Below, piece after piece: positions 1-10,100 of a DNA stretch of 64,000 bases; the first letter of the stretch is position 1, and each line of letters begins with the position of its first letter. The notes under the pieces are model-generated. The model worked only from the letters and a program-made list of their open reading frames with translations, made no database searches and was not told the DNA's origin. The translations under genes and the position numbers were made by a program. This stretch comes from Limnomonas spitsbergensis (taxonomy: Eukaryota > Chlorophyta > Chlorophyceae > Chlamydomonadales). The stretch is from positions 180,001 to 244,000 of the forward strand of contig JAYJMM010000020.1 of assembly GCA_037349105.1 (NCBI GenBank). The letters run 5' to 3'.

Positions 1-48
1 TCTATTGCTGAAGTATACTTGTTTCAACAATCTTTTTTACACTTGACT

Positions 49-283
49 CACCATACAGAAGTTCCCCTACATAGCAGAGGATATCCTGACATCCTTCCAG
101 CCCCTTGGGATCAGGGTTAAGGGCTATGCCTCATGCCGAGGTCTTTTTCGTTTCAGCATTCCTCATCACAGGGGTCTCCACTGCAGAAGGTACCGGACGT
201 CTGGATTCTGCGCAAGGTGACTCACCATACAGAAGTTCCCTGACATGGTGTATGAGATCCTGACATCCTTCCAGCCCTTGGGG
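49..283 (+). repeat. Two copies of a roughly 60-bp exon-like segment
   Basis: The segments at 49-112 and 222-283 are near-identical. Each starts after a CAG that could be a splice acceptor and reads K-F-P-x-[IM]-x-x-x-I-L-T-S-F-Q-P on the plus strand. The K-[FY]-P...LTS pattern is faintly like a segment of SAPS-type phosphatase regulatory proteins, but it is too short to assign. A third degenerate copy of the second half lies near 961-1000. It may be a duplicated exon or only a dispersed repeat. Confidence 0.3.
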
Positions 284-350
284 TACACCAGCGTGTAGGG
301 GGGCATACGGATGATCCCAGACCGAAGGGACTACACCAGGGAAGGAGGAA

Positions 351-1640
351 ATTTGAAGAGTTTAAAATTAAGGGGGGGGGTCCTAACTTGTGTCCCTGTC
401 CAGAGCTTTGGCTTGCACTAGTGTAAAGGCAGCCACAATTAACCATGCAACTAATGTACATAAAATGATGCATGCTCAGCATGGCATTTTCGGCCAACTT
501 TTGTCACGTTGCTCCTGATATTCTTCCTGAGTTCCTGCTAGGTCCATAATAAATCTGCCACCTCTGTGGCATTCTTGAGCCGATGCTCATCGATCGACGG
601 TTACGAAAATATTGCAGCATTCAGCCCCTTAGCACGCAGGAATGAGTGGAAGGGAAGGATGCGATTAGCATGTTGGACATTCTCATAATCAGAAATGTTG
701 CGCCACACTCCACTCACCAGGACAGATATCAAGCCCTCTTTCACCCATACGGCAGAATACATACTGAAAATGCAGGAAGTTCCTGATGGCAGAGGTAGTC
801 AGAAGTCACCTCCGACGACAGTGAATTAATTTGAGCTAGAAACATGACCTTAAGACCAGACCAGTATCACATGCAAGGCTCATGAGTGGACAGTCACACC
901 ACTTCTGTCGGCAAATAAATGAAGGGGTCTAAAATTGAGGGAGGGGAAGAACATTTAATTCTGACATCCTTCTAGCCCTTGGGGTACACCAGCGTGAGGG
1001 GGGACTGTGCGAAAGGAAGAGGAAGAAGAGGGAAGCTCTGAAAATTTTAAGAAGAAAGAAACGAAACTTCATCGTGTCCCTTTCGGCTTTTTGTGATAGA
1101 CCAGGGTGCATGGGGGCAACCGGCTGATGCCAGATCAGTGGGACTGCATGAAAAGAAGGAGGGGTAGGAAAGATACTCTGAAATTGAAAAGGAGGAATCC
1201 CCCTGCAGACTGCAAACTGTGTCCACCGCCCTGAAGTATTTCCTAAGAATCAAAACCTGGTTTAACAGGGAAGCAAGAATGCTACACTCCGTGGGAGGCG
1301 TGAGAGTTAAGGGAAAAAACACAGCCTGGTCAAAAAGCTGCTTCTGTCTCAAGACATGTCCTGACAAGACATGGTGCGCACGTTTCCCCGTCGATTATGG
1401 ACATGTGCACAAATCAGCATGGATGGCTGGTGGGGCTTGGCGCAGCAGCGTATATCCTACTAACTCGCGGGTGTCTTCTGTATGCCCGGGACGCATTTTT
1501 CTCTCTAAACCCAACTCCAACGTTTAGGGTTCCCCGCTACTTCTCTCTGAAACCCAAAACCCTATACCGTAATCCCTAACAAGTGTTGCCTGCGCACCCG
1601 GCATAATTTGTGTCTACCACCCGAAGCTTTAGAACCAACT
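351..1640. other. No recognisable gene
   Basis: Only short open frames without recognisable motifs occur here. The segment near 961-1020 repeats the text at 261-300 (ending in a 'ggggtacaccagcgtg' string). The sequence near 1510-1590 has a few degenerate CCCTAAA/TTTAGGG-like words. I see no RNA gene. Confidence 0.4.
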
Positions 1641-2345
1641 ACCCTAACCTCGAATCATCAACAGGCAACTTCTGTGCGTCCGGCATGTACTTGACCAACG
1701 CCTCTATAACCCCTCAATGCCGGCAGAGGGCAGCTCCGGGTTAGGAACACCAAGCAACTATGGGTGTCTTATGGGTCATACAGGACCATGCTTCACCCCT
1801 CACCCCTAAACTTCATAACTCACACGAGTTTTCTGTGCGTCCGGCATGTACTTAACCAACGCCTCTATAACCCCTCAATGCCCGCAGAGGGCAACACCGG
1901 GTAAGGAACACCAAACCTGCTCCACCACTCACCCCCAAATCTCAATAACTCACAGGTGTCTTCTGTGCATCTGGCATGCACCTGACCAACGCCTTAAACC
2001 ACTCAGTGCCGGCAAGATAGGAACACCGATCATAGGTGTGTTATCGGACTTACAGAATCAAGCATCACCCCAGAACCCTGAAATCTCAATCCAAGACCCT
2101 AATAACTCACAGGTGTCTTCTGTGCGTCCGGCATGAACTAGATTAACGTCTCTGAAACCTCAACGCCAGCAGAGGGAAGCTCAGGGTAAGGAACACCAAC
2201 CATGGTTCGCCCCTCACCCCTAAATCTTAATAAATCACAGGCTTCCAAGCATCCCCCCAGAACCCTGAAACCTCAATCCAAGACCCTAATAACTCACGGG
2301 GGTCTTCTGTGCGTCCGGCATGTACTTGACTAGCGCCTCAAACCC
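1641..2345. repeat. Degenerate minisatellite, about 120-190 bp period, five copies
   Basis: A block containing 'cttctgtgcgtccggcatg' followed by 'cctcaatgccggcagagg' recurs at about 1670, 1840, 1955, 2115 and 2305. Copies differ by substitutions and indels. Short open frames in it (for example 1846-2136) are repeat artefacts. Confidence 0.75.
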
Positions 2346-2900
2346 CTCAATGCCGGCAGAGGGAAGATCAGGGGTGACGGCGGAGGCAGGCCCAGATACT
2401 ACAGATGAGGCGGCCGCGGCTCCGAGGAGGAGGAGGGCTGCACGCCTACAAGAAAGGAGGGGGGAAAGGGAGAGGGGGGGGGGGGAGGACATAGAAATAG
2501 GGGGGGTATCAGTGCTGGGGAGGAGGAGGGAAGCTCAGGGGTGACGAGAAAGGCAGGCCCCGATACAACGGATGAGGCTGCTGCGGCCCCGAGGAGGAGG
2601 AGGGCTGCCCGCCTACAATAAAGGAAGGAGAAGGGGGGGAGGGGGGGGGGGGGGGGGTCATTAAATAGAGGGGGGGGGTCAGTGCTGGGGAGGAGGAGGG
2701 TAGCTATGGGGTGACGGCGGTGGCAGGCCCTGAGACCACGGATGAGGCGGCCGCAGCTCCGAGGAGGAGGGCTGCACGCCTACAAGAAATGACGGAAACA
2801 TTATTATGATATAAACATATGGGGGGGGGGGCATCAGTGTTGAGGATAAGGAGGGCAGCTTTGGGGTGACAGCGAAGGCAGGCCCTGAGAGACTGAATCT
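2346..2900. repeat. GC-rich tandem repeat, about 165 bp period, with G runs
   Basis: The block 'ggtgacggcggaggcaggcc' followed by a GAGGAGGAGG stretch and 'gctgcacgcctacaag' recurs about every 165 bp (starts near 2366, 2530, 2705 and 2865, the last partial). Each copy carries a run of 8-18 G that would favour slippage or quadruplex formation. Confidence 0.75.
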
Positions 2901-2949
2901 CGGCTTTGCCAAATTTCATAAATGATTGTTTGTTTACCACTTTGGTTAC

Positions 2950-3545
2950 AACTTGGTGCCAGGTCAGCAATGATTCAGCTACATCATAGTGGTATGGTGC
3001 CAGCTCAGCTACAATGCAGCTTCATCACGGGGCCTGGTGCCAGCCCAGCTATGATGCAGCTACATCATGAAGGAACGGTGTCAGTGCTTGGTGCCAGCTC
3101 AGCTACAATGCAGCTTCATCACGGGGCCTGGTGCCAGCACAAGGAATCTTCGGGGTCATAAAGGGGGGGCTGGTGCCAGCTCATCTACAATTCAGCTACA
3201 TCATCGCGGCCTGGCACCAGCACAGCAACTGTTCGCCTCCGAAATGGGGGGCTGTTGTCATTGCATCTAGCCAGATCAGCGCTGATTCAGCTACATGACG
3301 GGGCCTGGTGCCAGACCAGCTACAAATTAGCTGCGTCATGGGGTCTGGTCATCTGGTGTCAGTCTCTGATGTCAACACTGTCACAATACAGCTTTGCCAT
3401 GGGGCCTGGTGCCAGCTCAGCTACGATTCAGCTCTATAGTAGGGGGCTGGTCATCTGGTGCCAGTGCTTGGTGCCAGCTCAGCGATGATTCAGCTACAGA
3501 AGCCTAGGCCCAGTTCAGCTACAATTCAGCTACATCATGGAAGCC
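2950..3545. repeat. Minisatellite of 'cagctcagctacaatgcagc' type, roughly 60 bp
   Basis: Motifs 'tggtgccagctcagctac' and 'catcacggggcctggtgcc' alternate about ten times with varying spacing. Open frames on the plus strand here are translations of the repeat and have no recognisable domain. Confidence 0.75.
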
Positions 3546-3664
3546 TGGTGCAGTAAGCCGGCCAACTGTGGGTCGGTCAATGTTAGGCAAGTAGGCACCC
3601 CCTCGGGTGTATGACGGCCTGCCAAAGGTTCTCCAGAGCACATTCGAGTAACCTATGTTTCCAA

Positions 3665-3698
<34 letters not shown>

Positions 3699-3820
3699 CC
3701 ATGTCGCTGTTGCTGCTGCTGCTGCTGTCCATGTCGCTGTTGCTGCTGCTGCTGCTGTCCATGTCGCTGTCGCTGCTACTGTTGCTGTCCATGTCGGTGT
3801 TGCTGCTGCTGCTGATGTGC
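3665..3820. repeat. CTG microsatellite with nested 30-bp repeat
   Basis: A (CTG)n run is interrupted at regular spacing by 'tccatgtcgctgttg', giving a roughly 30-bp higher-order unit repeated four to five times. Every frame on both strands stays open across it (poly-Leu, poly-Ala, poly-Ser), so those open frames say nothing about coding. Confidence 0.85.
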
Positions 3821-4570
3821 CATATTTGTTCCGCCGCGTCTTATATGAGGCCGAGGTATCAACTAACAGTACCGACACCAGCTGAGGACGTACCTGCTGC
3901 TGTTCTCGGTGTCCACAAGCTCCGCGTTTTGCTTAGCTGTGCTGTTGCAGCCCAACCTGGATGCCATGCGTGACGTCCTTGGTACAAAGAGCTGTTGCAG
4001 CTGTCCAGACATGGAGAGGGGGACCCGAGGAGTCATCATGGAACATCGAGCAGCTTTGGAGGCATGGGTCGTGGTGGTCTTTGACAGCATTGTGAGATCG
4101 GCGAGAAGAAAAAGAGGAGGGGAAGAGGCGATGGAAATATCCGCAATTTTAGGGATCGATGCTGATGGGGGAGGTGGGGCCGAAAGGGGGAGGTTCGGGT
4201 ACTGTGACACGATCGAGATAACAGAGGTTGCGATATCAGAGGCTTCTGTTTTTTCCCCGAAACAAAAAGATTAAATGTGGATCGCTGGATCCAGACACTG
4301 TCGAGGCAGGGCAGAGATGTCCTACGTGGCGCTTTGTCTCCAGGTCGGGTATCTCTAGGCCACGCAAATTAGATCCCCATCGACCAACCGTCCCGTACAC
4401 AAATCAGAACTGGCAACCTGATGGTGATTTGCTTGAGCTTGTTCAAGACAAGGGGGAACTACCCATGCGAATGCTACCATGCAAAATTCGGCTGGGCGCT
4501 GTTGAGCCACCATCGGGCTGACTGGACTAGCCATACATGAGGACCAAATTCAGCCTGTGTACCAAAGGGT
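3821..4570. other. No recognisable gene
   Basis: Two overlapping open frames (3909-4274 and 4228-4521, plus strand) show no motif, repeat or membrane segment I can recognise. I regard them as unsupported. Confidence 0.35.
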
Positions 4571-4574
4571 TGCC

Positions 4575-4945
4575 CCCATTGACCCAGGGGGTTACCAGCC
4601 CATTGCCATCACCATTGTGCTTTACCAGCTGTATGCTGGCATGCTCACCACCATCGCTCACCATTGGGCACGCTGCATGAGCAGTTGAGCACATCCCTCC
4701 TGAAAATTCGGATTTCAGCAGCGCCCTAGTGAGCACGCTATATGCTGTTTTCTTCTTGCATGCGCGACGGGCAGCTAGACGTCGTAGCAAGCTTAACGTG
4801 GCTTTTGTGGACTTCACCCTGGCCAATGACTGTGTGCCACACAGGCAGCTATGACAGCATCTGTCTGACCACCTTCGCATGCCATCAGGCATGTTACGCG
4901 CTGTGCAAGCGCTTTATAACGGTGCAGTCGGCACACTCTCAGATA
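4575..4945 (+). pseudogene. Decayed LINE reverse transcriptase fragment
   Basis: Two pieces typical of non-LTR reverse transcriptases are readable in different frames. The first (about 4590-4680) reads G-Y-Q-P-I-A-I-T followed by LYQLYAGML, matching RT block 2. The second (about 4790-4930) reads L-N-V-A-F-V-D-F-T-L-A-N-D-C-V-P, matching RT motif A with its catalytic Asp, and continues into M-P-S-G-M-L-R-A-V-Q-A-L-Y. Stops and frame changes lie between them, so it cannot be functional. It lies just upstream of a matching 3' fragment (5,670-5,760), so both may come from one old element into whose neighbourhood the giant element inserted. Confidence 0.75.
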
Positions 4946-5261
4946 GTTATAAAAATACTGCCCTATAGGGGAGGGGGGTAATGATTTTTGAAATCATGTT
5001 TTAATTTTTGTACAAGGAGCTTGGTGGTAGCACATGCTCCGCTTCTACAGCACAGCGGTGGCACCGGCAGCACAGCAAGAAGGCCCACTTAAGGAGGCAG
5101 CCATGGCAGCCGCCCAGCAGTTCGCGGTTCAACAGACGAACAGAGGGCGTACATGGTGCTGTGTGCTGTTGTGGGCATTGGAGGAGTTGGAGCGGGGAGC
5201 AGCTGTCCCCAAACTGTGCCAGGCATTCTCTGACATGTAGCCGTTCCCTGTCCCAGAGGTC

Positions 5262-5625
5262 AATGACGTAACACCGCTGGGCCATGCTGCAAAGCTCGGC
5301 CATCCCAGAGGTGCTACAGCTAGTGGACGCAATGTACAAGCAGGCGCAGCTGGAAGCGACTGGAGGAGACTTAGGGACCCCGCCACCGAACACAGGTATG
5401 CTGCCGCCTACCGCGCCTAGTTCCATCCTACGGCGGGCGCTGGGGCATGCTGAGAGCTGCACCAGCAACATGGCATGTGCGTGTCTGCGTTTAAACGTAT
5501 GGTTGTGGCTCGGTGTGGTTATTACGGCTGACGCCAGAGGCCGGTGCAACGGCGGTCAACAGAGTCAATAACGTTACACCTATGGACCCTCAAAGCTCGG
5601 CAGCGTGGGCGCTAAACTGGTCAAT
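5262..5625 (+). repeat. Two copies of a roughly 60-bp dispersed repeat
   Basis: 5262-5306 and 5563-5625 share the pattern GTCAAT-ACGT-ACACC, then a GGGCC/GGACC block, then CAAAGCTCGGC. Two further copies in opposite orientations lie near 26,800-26,860 and 27,060-27,125, beyond the giant element. Between the copies are low-information open frames that I do not support as genes. Confidence 0.6.
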
Positions 5626-5669
5626 AGAGTAAGGCAAGCTGCTAGCGGTGCAGGATAAGGGGAGATGGC

Positions 5670-5808
5670 GAGCATGCGGAGGATGAGCTACAACTTTTAA
5701 TCGAATGCCCTAACGCCAAGGCCAAGCTTACGGAGAGGGGTTGGGCAGGCCCCCCTAAGGCTGCCACAGACTGTCACCAGATGTCCCAGGGCAGGCCTGA
5801 CTGGAGGC
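5670..5808 (+). pseudogene. LINE 3' zinc-binding region remnant
   Basis: The plus strand at 5670-5712 reads E-H-A-E-D-E-L-Q-L-L-I-E-C-P. This resembles the ED-x-H-x-L-x-E-C-P segment found downstream of the RT in many LINEs. It is short and bounded by stops. The left target site of the giant element (5809-5812) directly follows. Confidence 0.5.
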
Positions 5809-5812
5809 TATG
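5809..5812. repeat. Left target-site duplication TATG
   Basis: TATG directly precedes the TGTCAC end of the giant element and is repeated at 26,582-26,585 directly after its GCGACA end. Confidence 0.9.
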
Positions 5813-6455
5813 TGTCACGGTATAATGCAGTATACGTGCCAAAACCGTAGGGACCACTGACGCGTCCCCGTAGACTCCGCAGCTTCCCTGCGGAGCCCCC
5901 TTTTTAGGGTTAGGAGCCCAGCTTCCCACTTTCGGGAAGGTCTGAGGCAGGGTTTCCCGTACTCAGTGCATAGGGCTTGCCGGGACCTTTGAATCCCGGC
6001 TTGCACGCTTGACGTTCACTTCGTTCCTTTTAAGTGGACAGGCCTCTATTTGTAACCAGCACCGGCTAGATCTCGGAGACCTAACCAGTGAAGTGCATCA
6101 AAGCCAGTACCACTAAGCCAGTCAAGCCTAGAACAGCGACCCCGCCTTCTAGCAAGCACGAGAACACCTAGCCCGAAGCCCAGCCCTGCCTAGGACTACG
6201 TCGTCCGCAGTCTACGGCTACGGCTCCGCCCGCTACACGCGGTAAGTGACTCATAACGACCTGCAGGGTTCGCTACCCGACAGGCCTTTAGTCGCAGCTC
6301 TACAAGCGACCAGCTCCACGCCTGTCACCTAGAAGTTCCAACCACAGCTTAACGCGCTGCGCATTCGCGGCCGGCGTGTAGACGCTGAGTCCGCCCGTAG
6401 GTGTCCGCCACTCAGTGGGGAAGAAGTCCACCACGGACCCGAAGCAACCATCGCG
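5813..6455 (+). repeat. Repeat segment A1 (left terminal part)
   Basis: This 643-bp segment begins TGTCACGGTATAATGC and ends CATCGCG. The same 643 bp occur at 24,810-25,452 and 25,697-26,339. Here it is followed by internal sequence instead of by B, so the 885-bp repeat is split at this point. It holds the site (6017-6040) complementary to the primer-site candidate at 6456. A short minus-strand frame (5815-6006) recurs in every copy and is not supported as a gene. Confidence 0.95.
6017..6040 (+). promoter_or_regulatory. Putative self-primer donor site inside A1
   Basis: These 24 bases (begin 'cacttcgttcc', end 'aagtggaca') are the reverse complement of 6456-6478 except for one unpaired base. 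If the element's own RNA is cut after 6040, its 3' end would pair with the first base after A1. The same place in the related dimer (near 33,830) keeps an 'acttcgtccctt...ggaca' version. Confidence 0.6.
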
Positions 6456-6478
6456 TGTCCACTTAAAAGGACGAAGTG
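6456..6478 (+). promoter_or_regulatory. Putative primer-binding site, self-complementary to A1
   Basis: The sequence starts exactly at the A1/internal border with 'tgtccacttaaaagg' and continues 'acgaagtg'. It pairs with 6017-6040 over 23 of 24 positions. Primer sites normally lie directly after the 5' LTR and match a tRNA 3' end. Self-priming from the element's own RNA is established for Tf1 of fission yeast. I did not recognise a tRNA 3' end here, although I cannot test all tRNAs. Confidence 0.6.
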
Positions 6479-7120
6479 GGTCTAAGCCTAATCAGCTTGA
6501 TCCAGCGAATCCTGCTAAAGGTGCATGTGCTGTGAACTTGAATTTCTTTTTGAAGGCAGTGATCTACCTTGGACAGCTCGAAATCACTTAGCAGAGGATT
6601 CTCCATAGAACCCAAGTCAATTCCTGCTTGCGCTGGGCGTGGCAACCCAGAAGCAGACGTAGCTTGAAGATCAGGCTGTGGAGTTATAAACCCAGCTGAT
6701 ATTGCCGGTGCACGTGGCCTGCATCCGTGGTAGAGTGCACAGCCTGCGTGTTGACAGAAGTGAGCAAGGATCTGGGATCCGAGTTTAAAAGCAGGCAACC
6801 CAAGACTGTGTGCAGGAATATCCGAAGCTGCAGATTGCAGCCTGAGCAGGCCCTGCGGAGATCGAGGAGGAAGCTGCGCGACGAATCAGCGGAGGAATAG
6901 CGGACGAGACCAGCAAGATAGCGGACGAGACAGCAGTCCAGAAGGTGAAAATACCCGCCAGAACCAGGTTAAAAAATTTACCCGTGCTTGACCTGTCTAG
7001 CAACGCCTAACCAGCCTGCAGAAGGTAGAGGAGAACGGAAGCAGGCTTTGAGCCAGTGACCTGCTGCTGTGAGCCCACACAGCGAGCCGGCACGGCTGCT
7101 CAGCACCCAGCAATAGTACA
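6479..7120 (+). other. 5' leader of the giant element
   Basis: About 640 bp lie between the primer-site candidate and the first long reading frame. The stretch 6,890-6,945 repeats 'agcggacgagac' twice. Minus-strand open frames here look like chance in GC-rich DNA. A packaging signal or leader structure would be expected here, but none is recognisable. Confidence 0.5.
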
Positions 7121-10100
7121 ATGCAGGACGCAGTGGTAGATCATGATCGTCACCTGCATCCAGAGGCTGCAAGACGCAGTGCACGAGTGAGAGGAATGGA
7201 ACCAGGCAATGACCCCATGACACCCATCAATGCAGCCGTAGCAGAGGAAGCTAGGCTAATTGCCATTGGGTTGTCAGATGGTGAATATGCAGGCATAATG
7301 GAAAACAAGGTCCAAGGGGCCGACAGCACCCTAGCCTTGGATGAGGATATGGTGCAGGTTCAAGTGACGCGCAGGGGTATCGGACGAGGCGGCATAGCGC
7401 GCATCCCCCCTGGCCCAAGCCAGGAGGACGAGCAATGGCCGGTTCCCGACGATGAGTCCCTGGATCCGACCTCAGAGCCACCCACTGTGAGGTCTCAGAC
7501 CGGTGGTGTAGGAGAGGGTGGCGGGCCAGCGCGACCTCCGGATGACCTGCCTGCGGAGGCAGAAAGGGAAGGAGGCGAGGCTGAGCCCAGACCAGACCAG
7601 GAGCCCCAGCTTGAACCCACAGTGGTCAAGGGGATGGTCCAGTCAACAATGGTCAGGATGGAGCGGACGAGATCCAGCGAACAGCAGTCCCAAGGGGAGT
7701 CAGCGGAAACAACAGGGAGGCCACGGGAGCTGCAGAAATACAGCGACACACAAGCCACGACAATGCAGGCTACCAGAATATGGCAGCCGCAGGCTGATCC
7801 ACACGCCAAGGTAGTGCCGCCAGATCAGCACGGAAGAATGCAGGCGCCAACGGGAATCCCGCCCAGGCCAGATCTGCACAGGGTGAAACAGGCAAGGCCG
7901 CCCCGTATCCCGGCAGAGGAAGCAACAGAGGCGTCAACATACGGCACACCCCAGTCCAGGTTCCCAGCCAGTGCAAACAGGCCAAGCCAGGAGACCGTGG
8001 CAGAGGGCAGCAGCAGGGAAAAGGAGGACAGCGGCCAGGCCCATAGCCTTTACGGATATTTCAGCAATCCAGAGTGGACGCCCATCCCAGGAGAGCGGCG
8101 CCAGGCAGTGGGAGAACGCGCAGGGGGCATAAGCCAGCCGGGTGCAGCAGAGCCACTAGGACTCCAGCCCATTGGGTGGGCAGACATCCTGCAATGGGCA
8201 GGGCGGCTATGGCAGCAGGTGTGCTCCAAGTGTTTCGTCCACCTCAGCGATCAGGCCCGGGCTATCAAGGAGTTCCAAAGCCACCACCTGGCGGAATGGG
8301 CAACAAAGGCCCTTATGGGCATCCCGCACACGGGACAGGACCGAGCAACGCTGCTGGCGGCCTTGCGCAGAGTGTCCAGAGGACCAGCAGGGCCAGAGGC
8401 GGCTCTGGCTGTCAAGGCCTTTGCCGACGGGTGGTGCAACGGCACAGCAGGGGATCTGGAGGAGCCCGAATCAGAGCAAGAGGAGCTCGAGGAGTGGGAA
8501 GGGTTCGAGGCATCCAGGCTACAGCAAGATGACCGCAGGGAGGTGCAATGGCAGCAGCAGACGGAAGGGACCATTCCTGTTGCACGACAGGCCAGATGGG
8601 AGAGCCTGGAAGCCAGCAGTGAGCCCAGTCTCCGAAACCAGCGGCTAGACGTAGAGCGCAGACCCAGACCCAGCAGCCCAGCGGCCAGCGAACAGCCTAG
8701 GGCAACCAGCTTCCAGCAGGACCCAGCGTCAAGGAGGGCCAGCAGGCAAGAATCTCACGACTTGTTGCGCTTCGTAGATCAGCACGGCGGCCAAGAAAGC
8801 CAGGTGGACCACATTGCTGAGTTCCTGCGAGGACAAGCAGCACAGGCACGTGGCAGGCCGGAGAGGAGCCAAGGCCCCAGCCAAGGAAGGAGGGTCGTTC
8901 AGGAAATCAACCCGGCAGGCCCCACGGGGGGAGACTACCAGCAAAGACAGGAAAGCAGGGACGACTGCCTGTCAGCTTCCGAGGCAAGGGAGTACACAGG
9001 TGGAACGCAGCCCAGCAGGCATAGCAGCTACCAGCCTAGCAGGCAGGCAGAGTCAGAAGGGGGTAGGAGCCAGGACCCGGCAAGGCAGCCTTCGGAGGGC
9101 AGTAGGCCATCCGGTAGAAGGCAATCCCACCTGAGCGCAGACCGCAGAGACCAGCGGGATCGGCGCAGGCAGAGCCCAACCAGGAACGGCGGCGGCGGAT
9201 CTGGCTCGGACCCCAGCATGTCAGGCTCGGAGGATACAGAGGGGCACGGCCCAGGCTCCAGCAGGGAATCTGCAAGGCGCAGAAGGGAAAGGATAGCCCA
9301 AGAGCAGGCGGAGACAAACATACGGCTGCAGCAACAGATGATCCTGCAGTTGGCTGGGGGAACGCGGTTCACCAAGATCCCCAACATTCAGGGCAACGTG
9401 CCAGTGCTGGACATGTCCCACCCGGGGGCAGTCGCAGCCAGGCAATACTGCCAGGCCTGCAGCTCTTGGGGCTCGCACAACCGCCTGGCTTTATCGGACG
9501 AGCCGCCAGCCCTGGCTGTGGTGGCTGGTGAGATTGCAGGGTCTTGCCAGTCTCCTTCAGCCATGGCCCTGTTGGTCCGCTCCTTGGTGGGCATGTGGAC
9601 AGCCAAGCCGGCCTGCGTGGGCCCACTGGTGGTCGCCATACGATCAGCACCCCAAGGAGACAAAGCTTCCAGGGAGGTCGAGCGGATCCGGGAAGCATGG
9701 AGAACCCCAGTGGAGGAGCCGACCTGTGAGGTATCCTTGCTAACCCTGTGGATCAGGGTGGTCCAAAGGGAGGTGGGCAAGCCGACTTCAGATGAGAGGG
9801 CAGCAATCACCGGCCTGAAACTCGGGGTCAAGACCACCTTGGACCCAGGCGTCAAGCCAGAGGAGACAGTGGAGGCATTCGCCTTCCGAGTCATGTCTAC
9901 AGCAGAGCTGTTGCAAATCTCCAGAGACGCAGTGGACCACTTCGGCAGGAGGCATTCGGTAGCCCACATGTTCTACGAAGGGCTGCCAGGGGCAGTCAGA
10001 GTGAAGCTGACAGCGTTCATCATGACCGTGCCAGGATACCTGCACATGACAGACGAGGCCCAGGTAGAGGTCCTGACGCAGCAGGTACTGCTGTGGGAGA

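Noticed and set aside
3583..3973. Poly-Leu, poly-Ala and poly-Ser frames near 3.7 kb
   Set aside because: Translations of a CTG microsatellite.
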